64,000 nt of DNA from an uncultured Collinsella sp. Lineage in GTDB: Bacteria > Actinomycetota > Coriobacteriia > Coriobacteriales > Coriobacteriaceae. Of this stretch, positions 6,922-16,787 are shown piece after piece. Each line of letters opens with the position of its first letter. The stretch's first letter is position 1. Location of the stretch: positions 26,150-90,149 of the forward strand of contig CAKULD010000009.1 of assembly GCA_934667065.1 (NCBI GenBank). Reading direction: 5' to 3'. The translations under genes were made by a program, and so were the position numbers. The notes under the pieces were generated by a model that was given only the letters and a program-made list of their open reading frames with translations, was not told where the DNA came from and did no database searches.

Positions 6922-9375
6922 CTAGCCGCGAACCTCGCCGTTTACGCCCTTGCACACCTTGGTGACGATCTTCTGGTGCGCCTTCTCGACCTCTTCGCTA
7001 GTGAGCGTATGGTCGTCGGAACGATACGTAAGCGCGAATGCCATGGACTTCTTGCCCGCTCCGATACGAACCGGATCGCGGTAGACGTCGAACAGGCGCA
7101 CGCCCTCGAGCAGCTTGCCGCCGGCGCTCGTAATACGACGCTCAAGGTCCTCGCAGGTCACAGTGTTGTCGACCACGATAGCAAGGTCGTGCTCAACGGC
7201 GGGGTACTGCGAGAACTCGCGGTAGTTCTCCTGGTTGCGGGCGCCCTTGATCAGCTTGTCCAGATCGAGCTCAAAGGCAACGACGACCTCATCGATGCCC
7301 ATAGCCTCGCGTGCCTCGGGATGGATCTCGCCGACCCAGCCCAGCACGGTACCGCCGGACAGAACTTCGGCCGCACGACCCGGCTGCAGGAAGGCATAGC
7401 CCTCGCCCTCGACGGGACGGAAGCGGACCTTCTCGATGCGCAGCTGGGCAAGCAGCTCCTCGACGATGCCCTTGCCAAAGAAGAAGCGCAGCTTGCGGTA
7501 CTTCATGTTCCAGGACTGCTCGCTCCACTGGCCCGAGAGCACGCCTGCCACGGACTTGGTCTCCTTGGGCAGGCTGGCATTCTCGCGACCGTGGAACAGG
7601 CTGCCGACCTCGTACAGGTGCACGTTGGGCGTGCCGTGGGCCTCGTTGTAGGCCACGGACTGCAGCAGGCCCGGCAGCAGCGAGCGGCGCATCTCGGTCT
7701 GCTCGGCCACCAGCGGGTTCATGAGCACCACGGGGCAGCCGCGGCCCTCGGTGGACATGCCGATCTTCTCCAGGTCGCCCGGGGCGGCAAAGCCAAAGGT
7801 CGTGGTCTCGTTGAGGCCGCAGGCGCGCAGGATCTCGCCGACCTTGCGGGTGAGCTTCTGCTCGCGGGTCAGGCCACCGATGTGGTTCTTGGCAGCCGGG
7901 ATGGTCGCCGTCACGCGGCCCATGCCCCACAGGCGCAGGACCTCCTCGATCAGGTCGATCTCACGCGGCAGGTCGGGGCGGAAGCTCGGCGGGGTCACCA
8001 TAAAGTCCTCGCCGTCGCGCTCGACGGTGCAGCCCAGGCGGATGAGCGAGCGCTCGATAAAGTCGGGCTCGATGTCGGCGCCGCAGATGGCGTGCACACG
8101 GGCCAGGCGCAGCTTGATGCTGTCGATGGTCTTGGGCGCGGGGAACACGTCGATGTAACCGGGGGCGACCTCGCCGCCGGCAATCTCCTCGATCAGCGCG
8201 CAGGTGACGTTGGCGACATCCACGCAGCCGGTCTCGTCGACTTGGCGCTCAAAGCGGATGGAGGCATCGGAGATCAGCGACAGGTCGCGGCTGGTGTGCG
8301 AGGTGCGGCCGGCGTTAAAGCAAGCGCTCTCGACCATCACGTCGACGGTATCGTCCTCGATCTCGGAATCCATGCCGCCCATAACGCCGGCCAGCGCCAC
8401 GGGACGCTCGCCGTCGGTGATCAGGCCCATGCCGGCGTCGAGCACGCGCTCCTCGCCGTCGAGGGTCGTGAACTTCTCGTCCTGCTGGGCGGCGCGGACC
8501 ACCACGCGACGACGGCCCTCGCGCTCGGCAAAGGTGTCTAGGTCAAAGGCGTGCAGGGGCTGACCGGTGAGCATCATCACGTAGTTGGTGATGTCGACGA
8601 TGTTGTTGTGCGGGCGCACGCCCAGGGCGTTGAGGCGCTTGACCATCCAGTCGGGCGACGGGCCGACCTTCACGTTGCGCACGATGCGGGCAACGTAGCG
8701 GTCGCACAGGCCCTCGTCGGCAATCTCGACGGAAAGCTCGTCGTCGGTCGCGCGGCCGGACTCGGCCTTGATGGCGGGCAGCTCAACGTGGAAATCGCGG
8801 TCGAAGATGGCGCCGGTCTCGCGGGCCATGCCGATCATGGACAGGCAGTCGGGGCGGTTGGGCGTGATCTCGCAGTCGAGCACGGTGTCGCTCGATCCCA
8901 CGTACTCGGCAAACGGCATGCCGCAGGGCGTGTCCTCGGGCAGGATCATGATGCCGGAGTGGTCGCCGCCCAAGCCGAGCTCGCGCGCGGAGCAGTTCAT
9001 GCCCATGGACACGACACCGCGGAGCTTGCTCTTCTTGATCTTGACGTCGCCGGGCAGGACCGCGCCGATCATGGCCGTGACGATGTGGTCGCCGGCCTCA
9101 AAGTTCTGCGCGCCGCAGACGATCTGCAGCGGAGCGGGGTTGCCGTCGGCGTCGAGGTTCTTGTCGCCCACGTCGACCGAGCACACATACATGTGGTCGC
9201 TATCGGGGTGCGGGGTCTTGGTGAGCACCTTGGCAGTCACCACGTGGTCGAAGGACTCGCCCACGGTGTCGATCGCCTCGACCTCGGTGCCGGTACGGAT
9301 ATATTCGTCCGAAAGGGTCTTGGGATCCTCCGGAATATCGATCATGGTCTTGAGCCAGTCGTAAGAGACACGCAT
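6922..9375 (-). CDS. pheT: Phenylalanine-tRNA ligase beta subunit
   Basis: Beta subunit of the heterotetrameric cytoplasmic enzyme that charges tRNA-Phe. The 817 residues contain an N-terminal tRNA-binding (EMAP-like) domain (VVTAKVLTKTPHPDSD), the B3/B4 editing region, a B5 domain and a C-terminal ferredoxin-fold anticodon-binding domain (FSQYPAVEHDLAIVV). Length is normal. It follows pheS by 184 bases, and the spacer contains a sizeable hairpin, so alpha and beta expression may be tuned separately even though both lie behind the same T-box. Confidence 0.96.
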   Translation of the reverse strand: MRVSYDWLKTMIDIPEDPKTLSDEYIRTGTEVEAIDTVGESFDHVVTAKVLTKTPHPDSDHMYVCSVDVGDKNLDADGNPAPLQIVCGAQNFEAGDHIVTAMIGAVLPGDVKIKKSKLRGVVSMGMNCSARELGLGGDHSGIMILPEDTPCGMPFAEYVGSSDTVLDCEITPNRPDCLSMIGMARETGAIFDRDFHVELPAIKAESGRATDDELSVEIADEGLCDRYVARIVRNVKVGPSPDWMVKRLNALGVRPHNNIVDITNYVMMLTGQPLHAFDLDTFAEREGRRRVVVRAAQQDEKFTTLDGEERVLDAGMGLITDGERPVALAGVMGGMDSEIEDDTVDVMVESACFNAGRTSHTSRDLSLISDASIRFERQVDETGCVDVANVTCALIEEIAGGEVAPGYIDVFPAPKTIDSIKLRLARVHAICGADIEPDFIERSLIRLGCTVERDGEDFMVTPPSFRPDLPREIDLIEEVLRLWGMGRVTATIPAAKNHIGGLTREQKLTRKVGEILRACGLNETTTFGFAAPGDLEKIGMSTEGRGCPVVLMNPLVAEQTEMRRSLLPGLLQSVAYNEAHGTPNVHLYEVGSLFHGRENASLPKETKSVAGVLSGQWSEQSWNMKYRKLRFFFGKGIVEELLAQLRIEKVRFRPVEGEGYAFLQPGRAAEVLSGGTVLGWVGEIHPEAREAMGIDEVVVAFELDLDKLIKGARNQENYREFSQYPAVEHDLAIVVDNTVTCEDLERRITSAGGKLLEGVRLFDVYRDPVRIGAGKKSMAFALTYRSDDHTLTSEEVEKAHQKIVTKVCKGVNGEVRG

Positions 9376-9454
9376 CTAGCTCTCCTTTCATATTGAAAGC
9401 CTGCAGAAGGATGCAGGTGGAAACTTCAACTTTGTGAACATTCCTTACAAAGCG

Positions 9455-9552
9455 AGGGTTGTCCAAGTGCGGCAGATCGGCCCGAAAGAGGAGCGCCGCG
9501 TACTTTGGTACGCAAGCGACGAATGAGCGCCGAGGTGCCGTGCTTGGGCAAG
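9455..9552. repeat. Structured spacer between pheS and pheT
   Basis: The ends CCAAGTGCGGCA and TGCCGTGCTTGG form an imperfect long inverted repeat. Inside is a smaller GCGTAC-TTTG-GTACGC hairpin flanked by GAGCGCC copies. It has no T run, so it is more likely an mRNA processing or stabilising structure, or an inserted repeat, than a terminator. Confidence 0.5.
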
Positions 9553-9559
9553 CCGCAGC

Positions 9560-10636
9560 CTAGAACTGGTTAAGGAAGCGCATATCACCAGTCATCAACG
9601 TGCGCAGGTCGGGCAGGTCGTAGCGCAGGGCCGCGACGCGCTCGGCGCCAATGCCAAAGGCGAAGCCGGTGTACTTCTCGGGATCGATGCCGCAGTTGAT
9701 GAGGACGTTGGGGTCGACCATGCCGCAGCCCAGGATCTCGATCCAGCCGCTGTGCTTGCAGAAGTTGCAGCCCTTGCCGCCGCACACGTGGCAGCTCACG
9801 TCCACCTCGCAGCTGGGCTCGGTGAAGGGGAAGAAGTGCGGGCGGTAACGCGTCTTGCGATCCTCGCCAAACATGCACTTAACAAAGTAGTCGAGCGTGC
9901 CCTTGAGGTCGCCGAAGGTGATGCCCTCGTCGACGACCAGGCCCTCGATCTGGTTGAACTGCGGCAGGTGACAGGCGTCGGCCGTGTCGGGACGATAGAC
10001 GGTGCCCGGGCAAATCATGTAGATGGGCGGCTTCTGCGACTCCATGGTGTGAATCTGCACGCCCGAGGTCTGGGTGCGCAGCAGCACATCGGACTCGCCA
10101 TGGGCGTGGGCCTCGGGGTGCGCGACGCTGCCGGGGTTGTTGTCGACCACATAGAACGTATCGCGGGCCGAGCGGCTCGGGTGATCCATGGGCGCGTTGA
10201 GCGCGGTGAAGTTGTAGTAGGAGGTGTCGACCATGGGGCCGGATTCGACGGTGTAGCCGATGCCGCAGAAGATATCCTCGGCCTCCTCGATAATCTGCTT
10301 GATCAGGTGCTGGTGACCGATCTGCGGGCGAATGCCCGGCAGCGTGATATCGACGGCCTCGTGCTCAAGCGCGTGCTTGAGGGCGGCGGCCTTCATCTCG
10401 GTCGTGCGCTCGTCGAGCATACCCTCGATCAGCTGGCGCATCTCGTTGGCGCGCTTGCCCATGACGGGGCGATCCTCGGGGGCGAGCTTGCCCATCATGC
10501 GCATCAGGCCGGTGATGCGACCCTTGCGGCCGAGCAGCTCAATGCGTGCGGCCTCGAGCTTGGCGGCGTCGTCGGCGCCGGCAACGAGCTCCTTGGCCTC
10601 TTCCTCGAGTTTGACCAGATCATCAATCAGACTCAT
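9560..10636 (-). CDS. pheS: Phenylalanine-tRNA ligase alpha subunit
   Basis: Catalytic alpha subunit, 358 residues from MSLIDDLVKLEEEAKELV. Class II synthetase motifs are visible: HPSRSARDTFYV (motif 2 region), GCGMVDPNVL and GFAFGIGAERVAALRY (motif 3). The N-terminal ~80 residues form the coiled-coil arm. The chosen ATG has AAGGGAAG at good distance. A longer open frame upstream (to 10747) crosses the T-box terminator and is not coding. Confidence 0.96.
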   Translation of the reverse strand: MSLIDDLVKLEEEAKELVAGADDAAKLEAARIELLGRKGRITGLMRMMGKLAPEDRPVMGKRANEMRQLIEGMLDERTTEMKAAALKHALEHEAVDITLPGIRPQIGHQHLIKQIIEEAEDIFCGIGYTVESGPMVDTSYYNFTALNAPMDHPSRSARDTFYVVDNNPGSVAHPEAHAHGESDVLLRTQTSGVQIHTMESQKPPIYMICPGTVYRPDTADACHLPQFNQIEGLVVDEGITFGDLKGTLDYFVKCMFGEDRKTRYRPHFFPFTEPSCEVDVSCHVCGGKGCNFCKHSGWIEILGCGMVDPNVLINCGIDPEKYTGFAFGIGAERVAALRYDLPDLRTLMTGDMRFLNQF

Positions 10637-10721
10637 GTCTTCCCTTTCGTCTCTCGCACGTCCACTTGCCGCGACGGCCGGAGCCACGCGACGCTGCGGA
10701 TGTGCGGCCCGGTTCGGTAAC

Positions 10722-11000
10722 AAAAAACCGCCCTCGGGCATGTGCATTGCCCAAGGACGGTTGAATTCCGCGGTACCACCTTGTTTGACCCGGCGGATGT
10801 CTGGCCCGCCGTGCCCACTCTGTGCCTCTTGTCGCGAGGCTCACGGCTTCCCTACTGGGGCTCCGCCGCCGTTGGCCGCACGCCCGTTGAGGTCGCTGCT
10901 CGGGAGTGAACGCTTGGCCCTTGTCACCGCAGGAAGGCTTGCAGCCCATGACCTTCCCTCTCTTGCCGGTGACGCGGCGGGCAAAACCCTCTCCGTCAAC
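10722..11000 (-). promoter_or_regulatory. T-box riboswitch for pheST
   Basis: The minus strand carries the invariant antiterminator T-box (AAGGTGGTACCGCGG, complement of 10768-10782), then a terminator hairpin (complement of 10722-10762) ending in a six-T run, 85 bases before pheS. Upstream are the stem I and stem II/III helices. A UUC triplet (complement of 10908-10910) in the expected region is a plausible phenylalanine specifier codon. Uncharged tRNA-Phe would favour the antiterminator and raise synthetase expression. The 5' boundary is approximate. Confidence 0.93.
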
Positions 11001-11139
11001 GCATTGGGCTATAGGATAACACATTCTGCGCAGCGCTTGTCGCGTTCCGTTTTGTTCGCGCTGGGTACAAGGCAGGTAGCTGTGCAAACTGGCCGCGCCG
11101 CCGCGTGCGACGGGCGGCCTGCGAGATCAAGGATATGGT

Positions 11140-12714
11140 ATGGGAAAGAAGTTCGATAAGAAGGCCAAGGCCGCCGTGGCAAAAGCCGCCAAGGGCATCA
11201 AGACCGAAAAGGCCGTCAAGAAGTTCCGCAAGCTCGAGGGCAAGCTGTGGACCCGCGAGTATCTGCTCAAGATCGCCGAGTTCGATGGCGCGACCATCGC
11301 TCCCGCCAACGGCGCCGCGGCCCGCGCCGATGCCATGGGCACGCTCGCCGGCGAGCATCATAAGCTCCTGACCAGCGAAAAGTCCGTTGAGCTCGTGCGC
11401 TCACTGGCACGCGAGACGGTTGTGGGCGGCAAGATCGACGACCCGCAGCTGCTCGACGAGATCCGCGTGCTCGGCCGCGACCAGCGCGAGGCCAGCGCCA
11501 TCCCCACCGAGGAAGCCGAGGCCTGGACCAGGCTCACCTGCGAGGCCGACGCCGTGTGGCACAAGGCCAAAGCTGCCAATGACTGGGCGAGCTTTGAGCC
11601 CTATGTGGACAAGATTGTCGGGCAGCTTAAGCATCAGGCCGAGCTCATGGACCCCCAGCGCGACCCGTACGACGTGTGGCTCGACCAGTATGAGCGCGGC
11701 CTTTCCACCGAGAGCTTCGACGCATTTTGCAACGAGGTCAAGTCAACCGTCGTGCCGCTCGTGCACGCCATCGGCGAGCGCGGCCAGCAGCCCGCTGCCG
11801 ACTTTTTGCACGCCCATGTGCCCGAAGCCGCCCAGCGTGCCATGAGCTTCGACCTGATGAAGCTTGTGGGCCTGGACCTGGACGACACCACGCTCGCCTT
11901 TACCGAGCATCCGTTTAGTGAGGGCTTCTCGGTGGGCGACGCACGCATCGCCACGCACATCTATGAGGACGATTGCATCTCCAACGTCTACAGCATCATC
12001 CACGAGGCCGGCCACGCCATGTACGAGCTGGGCGTGAACCCGGCTTATGCGCGCACGTGCCTGGAGGGCGGCACCTCCATGGGCATCCACGAGAGCCAGA
12101 GCCGTTTCTTTGAGAACACCGTGGGCCGCAGCCGCGCCTTTATGGGCCCGCTGCTCGAGGTGCTGCGCCGTCACGCGCCCGAAGTCTACGGCAACGTAGA
12201 CGAGGATATGCTCTACCACGCCGTGAACATTGCACGGCCGTCGCTGATCCGCACCGAGGCCGACGAGCTCACCTACCCGCTGCACGTTATGGTGCGCTAC
12301 GAGATCGAGCGCATGCTGTTTGCCGGCGAGGCCACGGCTAAGGATATCCCCGCGCTCTGGAACCGCTTTATGGACGAGTACCTGGGCATTCCGGTTCCCG
12401 ACGACACGCGCGGCTGCCTGCAGGATACGCACTGGAGCGGCGGCTCGTTTGGTTACTTCCCCACGTATGCCCTGGGCAGCGCCTACGACGCCATGTTTGT
12501 GCCGGCCATGTGCCGCGATGGCGTCGACCTTACCGGCGCCTGCGCAAGCGGCGACCTGGGCCCCGTCCGCGCTTGGCTGGGCGAGCACATTTGGCAGTGG
12601 GGTCGCGCCAAGGACGCGCCGGAGCTCATCAAGGGCGCTTGCGGCATGGCATTCGACGCCCGCTACTACTGCAGCTACCTGCAGGACAAGTTCACCACGC
12701 TCTACGAGCTGTAG
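11140..12714 (+). CDS. M32-family metallocarboxypeptidase (Taq type)
   Basis: A 524-residue cytosolic zinc carboxypeptidase. The HEAGH zinc motif is at residues 288-292, with the family's FTEHPFS, VGDARIATH and IHESQSRFFENTVGRS motifs in the expected order. The length is typical of M32. The start is supported by AAGGA ten bases upstream. The N-terminal ~40 residues are lysine/alanine rich and replace the more hydrophobic helix seen in many relatives. It is transcribed away from the pheS T-box and ends against the repeat at 12741. Confidence 0.93.
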   Translation: MGKKFDKKAKAAVAKAAKGIKTEKAVKKFRKLEGKLWTREYLLKIAEFDGATIAPANGAAARADAMGTLAGEHHKLLTSEKSVELVRSLARETVVGGKIDDPQLLDEIRVLGRDQREASAIPTEEAEAWTRLTCEADAVWHKAKAANDWASFEPYVDKIVGQLKHQAELMDPQRDPYDVWLDQYERGLSTESFDAFCNEVKSTVVPLVHAIGERGQQPAADFLHAHVPEAAQRAMSFDLMKLVGLDLDDTTLAFTEHPFSEGFSVGDARIATHIYEDDCISNVYSIIHEAGHAMYELGVNPAYARTCLEGGTSMGIHESQSRFFENTVGRSRAFMGPLLEVLRRHAPEVYGNVDEDMLYHAVNIARPSLIRTEADELTYPLHVMVRYEIERMLFAGEATAKDIPALWNRFMDEYLGIPVPDDTRGCLQDTHWSGGSFGYFPTYALGSAYDAMFVPAMCRDGVDLTGACASGDLGPVRAWLGEHIWQWGRAKDAPELIKGACGMAFDARYYCSYLQDKFTTLYEL

Positions 12715-12740
12715 GACACAACCGACACGCCAACGCCAAC

Positions 12741-12913
12741 CAGGTTGACGCCAATGTTTTGGCAACGTCAGCGAAAACGACCCTAGGCGAGCAAGATGAC
12801 GTGAAATGAAAGGGCGCTGACCTTCTGGTCGCGCCCTTGAAATTGAACGTCAGATTGCCGCTTAGGGTCGTTTGCAGCGTCGAGCTGTTACGCGGTTTGG
12901 TAAAACCGCGTAA
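12741..12913 (-). repeat. Structured intergenic repeat, copy A
   Basis: About 170 bp closely matching 48903-49073. It has an outer stem (AACGACCCTA with TAGGGTCGTT), an inner hairpin with a GACC-TTCT-GGTC core, and a terminal hairpin GTTACGCG/CGCGTAAC with a GGTA loop. The terminal hairpin abuts the glmM stop codon, as copy B abuts a GntR gene stop. Stem changes between the copies are compensated, so the structure appears to be selected or recently mobile. Confidence 0.8.
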
Positions 12914-14245
12914 CTAAAGAGCCTCGAACGCGCTGGCGATGCGCTTCATGGCGGCTTCGGCGGCTGCTTGGTCGGGAGCTTCGGCCAGGACGCGGATGAC
13001 CGACTCGGTTCCGCTCTTACGCACGAGCACGCGGCCCTCACCCGCCAGTGATGTCTCGGCCTCGGCGATGGCGTTCTGCACGCCCATGCTATCGAGCGCG
13101 GCGTCCTTATCGGCCACGCGCACGGCCACCTGCGCCTGCGGCAGCAGCTTGCACGGTGCCGTGAGCTGCGAGAGCGTCTCGCGCTCGGCACGGATCACTT
13201 CCATCACGCGCAGCGAAGTCATGATGCCGTCGCCCGTGCGCTCGATATCGCCAAAGATCGTATGGCCCGTCTGCTCGCCGCCCAGGCTGTAGCCGCCCTC
13301 GCGCATCTTGGCGTACACGTGACGGTCGCCCACGCCGCTGGTCACGGCGCTCAGGCCGGCAAGCTCCAGCGACTTGATCAGGCCAAAGTTGCTGGCGATG
13401 GTCGGCACCACGGTACCGCCCGAAAGACGGCCGTGCTTGTTCAAATACACGCCGCACACGTACAGAATCTGATCGCCGTCGACCACGCGACCGCGCTCGT
13501 CCACGGCCAGGCAGCGGTCGGCATCGCCATCGTAGGCAAAGCCCACGTCCAGGCCCTGCTCCACCACGTGGCGCTGCAGGCGCTCCATATGCGTGGAGCC
13601 GCAGTCGACGTTAATGTTGAAGCCATCGGGCGCGGCGTTGATCACGCGCACATCGGCGCCCAGCGCGTCGAACACCGGCTTGGCGACCGAGGACGCCGAG
13701 CCGTTGGCGCAGTCCAGGCCAATCTTGACACCCTGCAGCGAAAAGTTCGCGCTCGCGATGAGCGAGGCGATGTAGCGGTTGCGGCCCTGCATATAGTCCA
13801 CCGTGGCACCGATGTGGTTGCCCGTGGCCAGCGGCACCTCGCTCTTGCCATCGATATAGTCCTCGATGAGCTCCAGCACATCCTCGTCCATCTTAAAACC
13901 GTCGCTGTTGACGAGCTTGATACCGTTATCGCAAAACGGGTTGTGGCTCGCGCTGATCATGATGCCACAGTCGAAGCAGCCCTCGACCGTCTGGTGTGCC
14001 ACGCCCGGCGTCGGAATCACGTGCAGCATGTAGGCGTCCGCACCGCTCGCGACCAAGCCACTCACCAGCGCCGCCTCGAACATATAGCTGGATCGACGCG
14101 TGTCCTTACCTACGATGACGCGTGCCTTGCGTTCGCGATTGGCGCCGTAATACCAGCCCACAAAACGGCCGATCTTATAGGCGTGCTCTACCGTCAGCCC
14201 AACGTTGGCCTCGCCGCGAAAGCCGTCGGTGCCAAAGTACTTCAT
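12914..14245 (-). CDS. glmM: Phosphoglucosamine mutase
   Basis: Interconverts glucosamine-6-phosphate and glucosamine-1-phosphate for peptidoglycan precursor synthesis. The 443-residue protein has the phosphoserine loop GIMISASHNPF, the metal-binding DGDADR motif, the sugar-binding GGEQTGH loop and the C-terminal phosphate-binding RKSGTESVIRV. The N-terminus MKYFGTDGFRG is diagnostic of GlmM. It is a single gene, convergent with the M32 peptidase across the structured repeat. Confidence 0.96.
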   Translation of the reverse strand: MKYFGTDGFRGEANVGLTVEHAYKIGRFVGWYYGANRERKARVIVGKDTRRSSYMFEAALVSGLVASGADAYMLHVIPTPGVAHQTVEGCFDCGIMISASHNPFCDNGIKLVNSDGFKMDEDVLELIEDYIDGKSEVPLATGNHIGATVDYMQGRNRYIASLIASANFSLQGVKIGLDCANGSASSVAKPVFDALGADVRVINAAPDGFNINVDCGSTHMERLQRHVVEQGLDVGFAYDGDADRCLAVDERGRVVDGDQILYVCGVYLNKHGRLSGGTVVPTIASNFGLIKSLELAGLSAVTSGVGDRHVYAKMREGGYSLGGEQTGHTIFGDIERTGDGIMTSLRVMEVIRAERETLSQLTAPCKLLPQAQVAVRVADKDAALDSMGVQNAIAEAETSLAGEGRVLVRKSGTESVIRVLAEAPDQAAAEAAMKRIASAFEAL

Positions 14246-14328
14246 GCGCTCTCCTTATAAAAATGGGGCGAACAGATTATCCGTCCGCCCCAAAATGGTA
14301 CTCGATTATCTGAACTACCAGAAAAACC

Positions 14329-16641
14329 CTACGCCGAAGCGCTGTCGCGAGCCGCCTGGCACGTGGGGGTCTGGCGCAGCGTAAGCGGCTTGTCTCCCGC
14401 CTCGGCCGACGTGGTCAGCGTATAGGTGATCGTCGTCGTCTCACCCGCGTGCAAGTCAACGGTTCCCGAATAGAAGGGAATGCCATGCCACGTGGCAGCG
14501 CCAAGCCCAAACTGGGTGCCCTCGACGGTCAGGTCGGTAATGTTACCGCCCGTCGGGGCAAACAGCGAGACATTCAGGCGCTCGTCGTCACGCGCGGCAT
14601 CGGGCGCGCTCGCCGCGACGTAGTCGGGCAGCTTGCCGGCCTCTTCCTGCGTCATGATGTTCGTCAGGGTAACGGTGATGCGATAGGAGCACGTGCCGTC
14701 GCCGTTCTTAACGCCCTGGCCAATCTGCGTATCGGCGTTGAGGTACCAGTCGAGCTTGGAGAAGCTCAGGTTGTTAAAGTAGACACCGGCAACGGGATCT
14801 TCGCTCGGGTCATCCGGATCGGGCAGCGAGGCATCGATGTTCATTTCCTTGATAGCGTTCTGCTCGTCGTCGTTTTTCATCCACGCGATCAGGCGGCCTT
14901 CTTCGACACCGCGCTCAACGGCGCTGACGAGCTTCGTAACATCGACATCGCCGATGCCGCCGAGAATCTTGTCGAAAGCAGCGCTGGCAACGGATGCGAA
15001 AATGCCGTCCGACTCCTCGACCGGATAGTTCCAGTACACATCGTGCATGAGGACCTTGGCCGCATTGGTGCCGTCGACAACCGCGCCATCGGGCAGCGAG
15101 ACATTGCCGACAAGACCCAGCAGATACTGCAGGAACACGGGGTCGATACCGATGACGCCATCAACGTCTTGGCCATACTCGGACTTCCACAAAGCGGCGA
15201 CACGCTGCGAGTTGCGGGGCCAGTCGGGCGAATAGGTGTTACCCGAGTTGTACAGGTTACTGTGGTTGCCGAACAGCGCCTCGTCCTCTTCGTCGACGCT
15301 CTCGACTGCCTCATCCTCGCTACGTGCGATGCAGGCGACAAAGTCGTTGATCGACATCTGGCCGTCGGTAACCGAGATCAGGCCCTGCGAGCCACCAAAG
15401 CCGCCGCAGGCACGAATCTCAACATTGTTCATGGCATACACGAGGTAGTTGCGCGTCTGGCCGTTGGCACCGAGCATCTGGGGGAGAACGGGGGCGACCT
15501 TCTCCGCCGCGTCAACCGCGCCGCTGAGAGTGGCAAAACCGTCCTTGGCCTTATCAACCAGCTCGGTCACCTGAGAAATATGCGTATCGCCAATACCCTG
15601 GATCTTCTCGTTGGCGCTCTTGAACACCTTCGAGCTGCTGGAAAGCGAATCGGCAACGGCCTGCAGCGCAGACACGTTAATCATCCCGTCCTGGAACAGC
15701 TTGCCGGGTGTTGCCTGCGAAAGGTTGTCGGCCATGGGAACCAGCGCATTGCTCGAAACATCGGACAGGGCGTCGATCATGGTACGGGCCGCGTTGATGT
15801 CGCTGCCGTACACCGGAATAAACGAAGCCGCCGTCCACAGCGGGCTCGAGGTCTCCGCCTTCATGCTATCGCAGAGCTCGTCGATCTTCTTCGCATCGTC
15901 GGGCAGCGTCGAAAAATCGCCCGACGTGACCTTGTCCTTAAGGCCGCCGACAATCTCGACAGCCTCCTTCGCTTCGCTCTTTACGGTCTTCGCCGAGTTG
16001 AGCAGCATAAAGCCACTCGCACCAAGCGCGACGAGAAGCACCGCGACAACGGCGGCAACAACCGCGCCAACATGGCGCTTCTTGCGCTCGCCCTTGCGAT
16101 GGCGATGACGGACCAGGCCGTCCGAGGTTGAACTCGACGAAGCGTCGTTGCCGTAGTTCAGGCCAAAATCGTAATAATCTTCCTTGGAACCGGAGCCCTT
16201 AAACTCGGCACCGTTATCTTCCAAACGGGCGAACGTGCCGGTCTCAGAGGCACCCGTATAGATCGTACCAAGGTTGCCCGTAAGCCCCGCGCCACCGGCA
16301 GAGGGAATATTGTTGGCGGTATTGTCGGCATTAATGTTGCCGGCGGCATTCGCGGCGTTGGCAGCACCTGCGTTGTTCGCAGGTGTCGAAGGAGCCCCGC
16401 TCGGCTGCGACGTGGGGGTCGCACCGCCCGCAAAGACATTCCCTCTTGCTCGACCGGTCTTTTTGGCCTTCTGAGACTGCTCATACAGAGCGGTAAACAT
16501 CGCCGTCTCGCCCGGGGACGTGCGCTTACCGGCACCGTTCTGACCAGCTCCGCTCGGCATGCCAGCTTTTCCAGTCCCGTTCGAACGCGGCGGAACCGCA
16601 GGACGGCCGCTGTCGCTGCCCTTAAAGTGATTACCAGCCAT
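14329..16641 (-). CDS. DUF4012 membrane protein
   Basis: A 770-residue protein. A low-complexity, Ala/Asn/Gly-rich cytoplasmic region (about 1-185) is followed by a basic stretch (RHRHRKGERKKRH), one transmembrane helix near residues 195-220 and a large extracytoplasmic part. The segment YLVYAMNNVEIRACGGFGGSQGLI is the hallmark of DUF4012, a family common in actinobacterial surface and polysaccharide loci. Its function is unknown. The ATG at 16641 has GAGGAT upstream; an in-frame codon at 16668 would remove that site. It lies next to the EamA transporter. Confidence 0.8.
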   Translation of the reverse strand: MAGNHFKGSDSGRPAVPPRSNGTGKAGMPSGAGQNGAGKRTSPGETAMFTALYEQSQKAKKTGRARGNVFAGGATPTSQPSGAPSTPANNAGAANAANAAGNINADNTANNIPSAGGAGLTGNLGTIYTGASETGTFARLEDNGAEFKGSGSKEDYYDFGLNYGNDASSSSTSDGLVRHRHRKGERKKRHVGAVVAAVVAVLLVALGASGFMLLNSAKTVKSEAKEAVEIVGGLKDKVTSGDFSTLPDDAKKIDELCDSMKAETSSPLWTAASFIPVYGSDINAARTMIDALSDVSSNALVPMADNLSQATPGKLFQDGMINVSALQAVADSLSSSSKVFKSANEKIQGIGDTHISQVTELVDKAKDGFATLSGAVDAAEKVAPVLPQMLGANGQTRNYLVYAMNNVEIRACGGFGGSQGLISVTDGQMSINDFVACIARSEDEAVESVDEEDEALFGNHSNLYNSGNTYSPDWPRNSQRVAALWKSEYGQDVDGVIGIDPVFLQYLLGLVGNVSLPDGAVVDGTNAAKVLMHDVYWNYPVEESDGIFASVASAAFDKILGGIGDVDVTKLVSAVERGVEEGRLIAWMKNDDEQNAIKEMNIDASLPDPDDPSEDPVAGVYFNNLSFSKLDWYLNADTQIGQGVKNGDGTCSYRITVTLTNIMTQEEAGKLPDYVAASAPDAARDDERLNVSLFAPTGGNITDLTVEGTQFGLGAATWHGIPFYSGTVDLHAGETTTITYTLTTSAEAGDKPLTLRQTPTCQAARDSASA

Positions 16642-16787
16642 AAAGAAATCCTCGCAATTGAGTCGCAATGAAAAAGTCCATAACGTTACTAGTTTATGGC
16701 ATATTGGGCATCGACAGCTAAACTCCAGACACGGACATCAATTGGCGAAAATGTGGCGCAACACCTTATCTGTCTTGGCGGCGCCAG

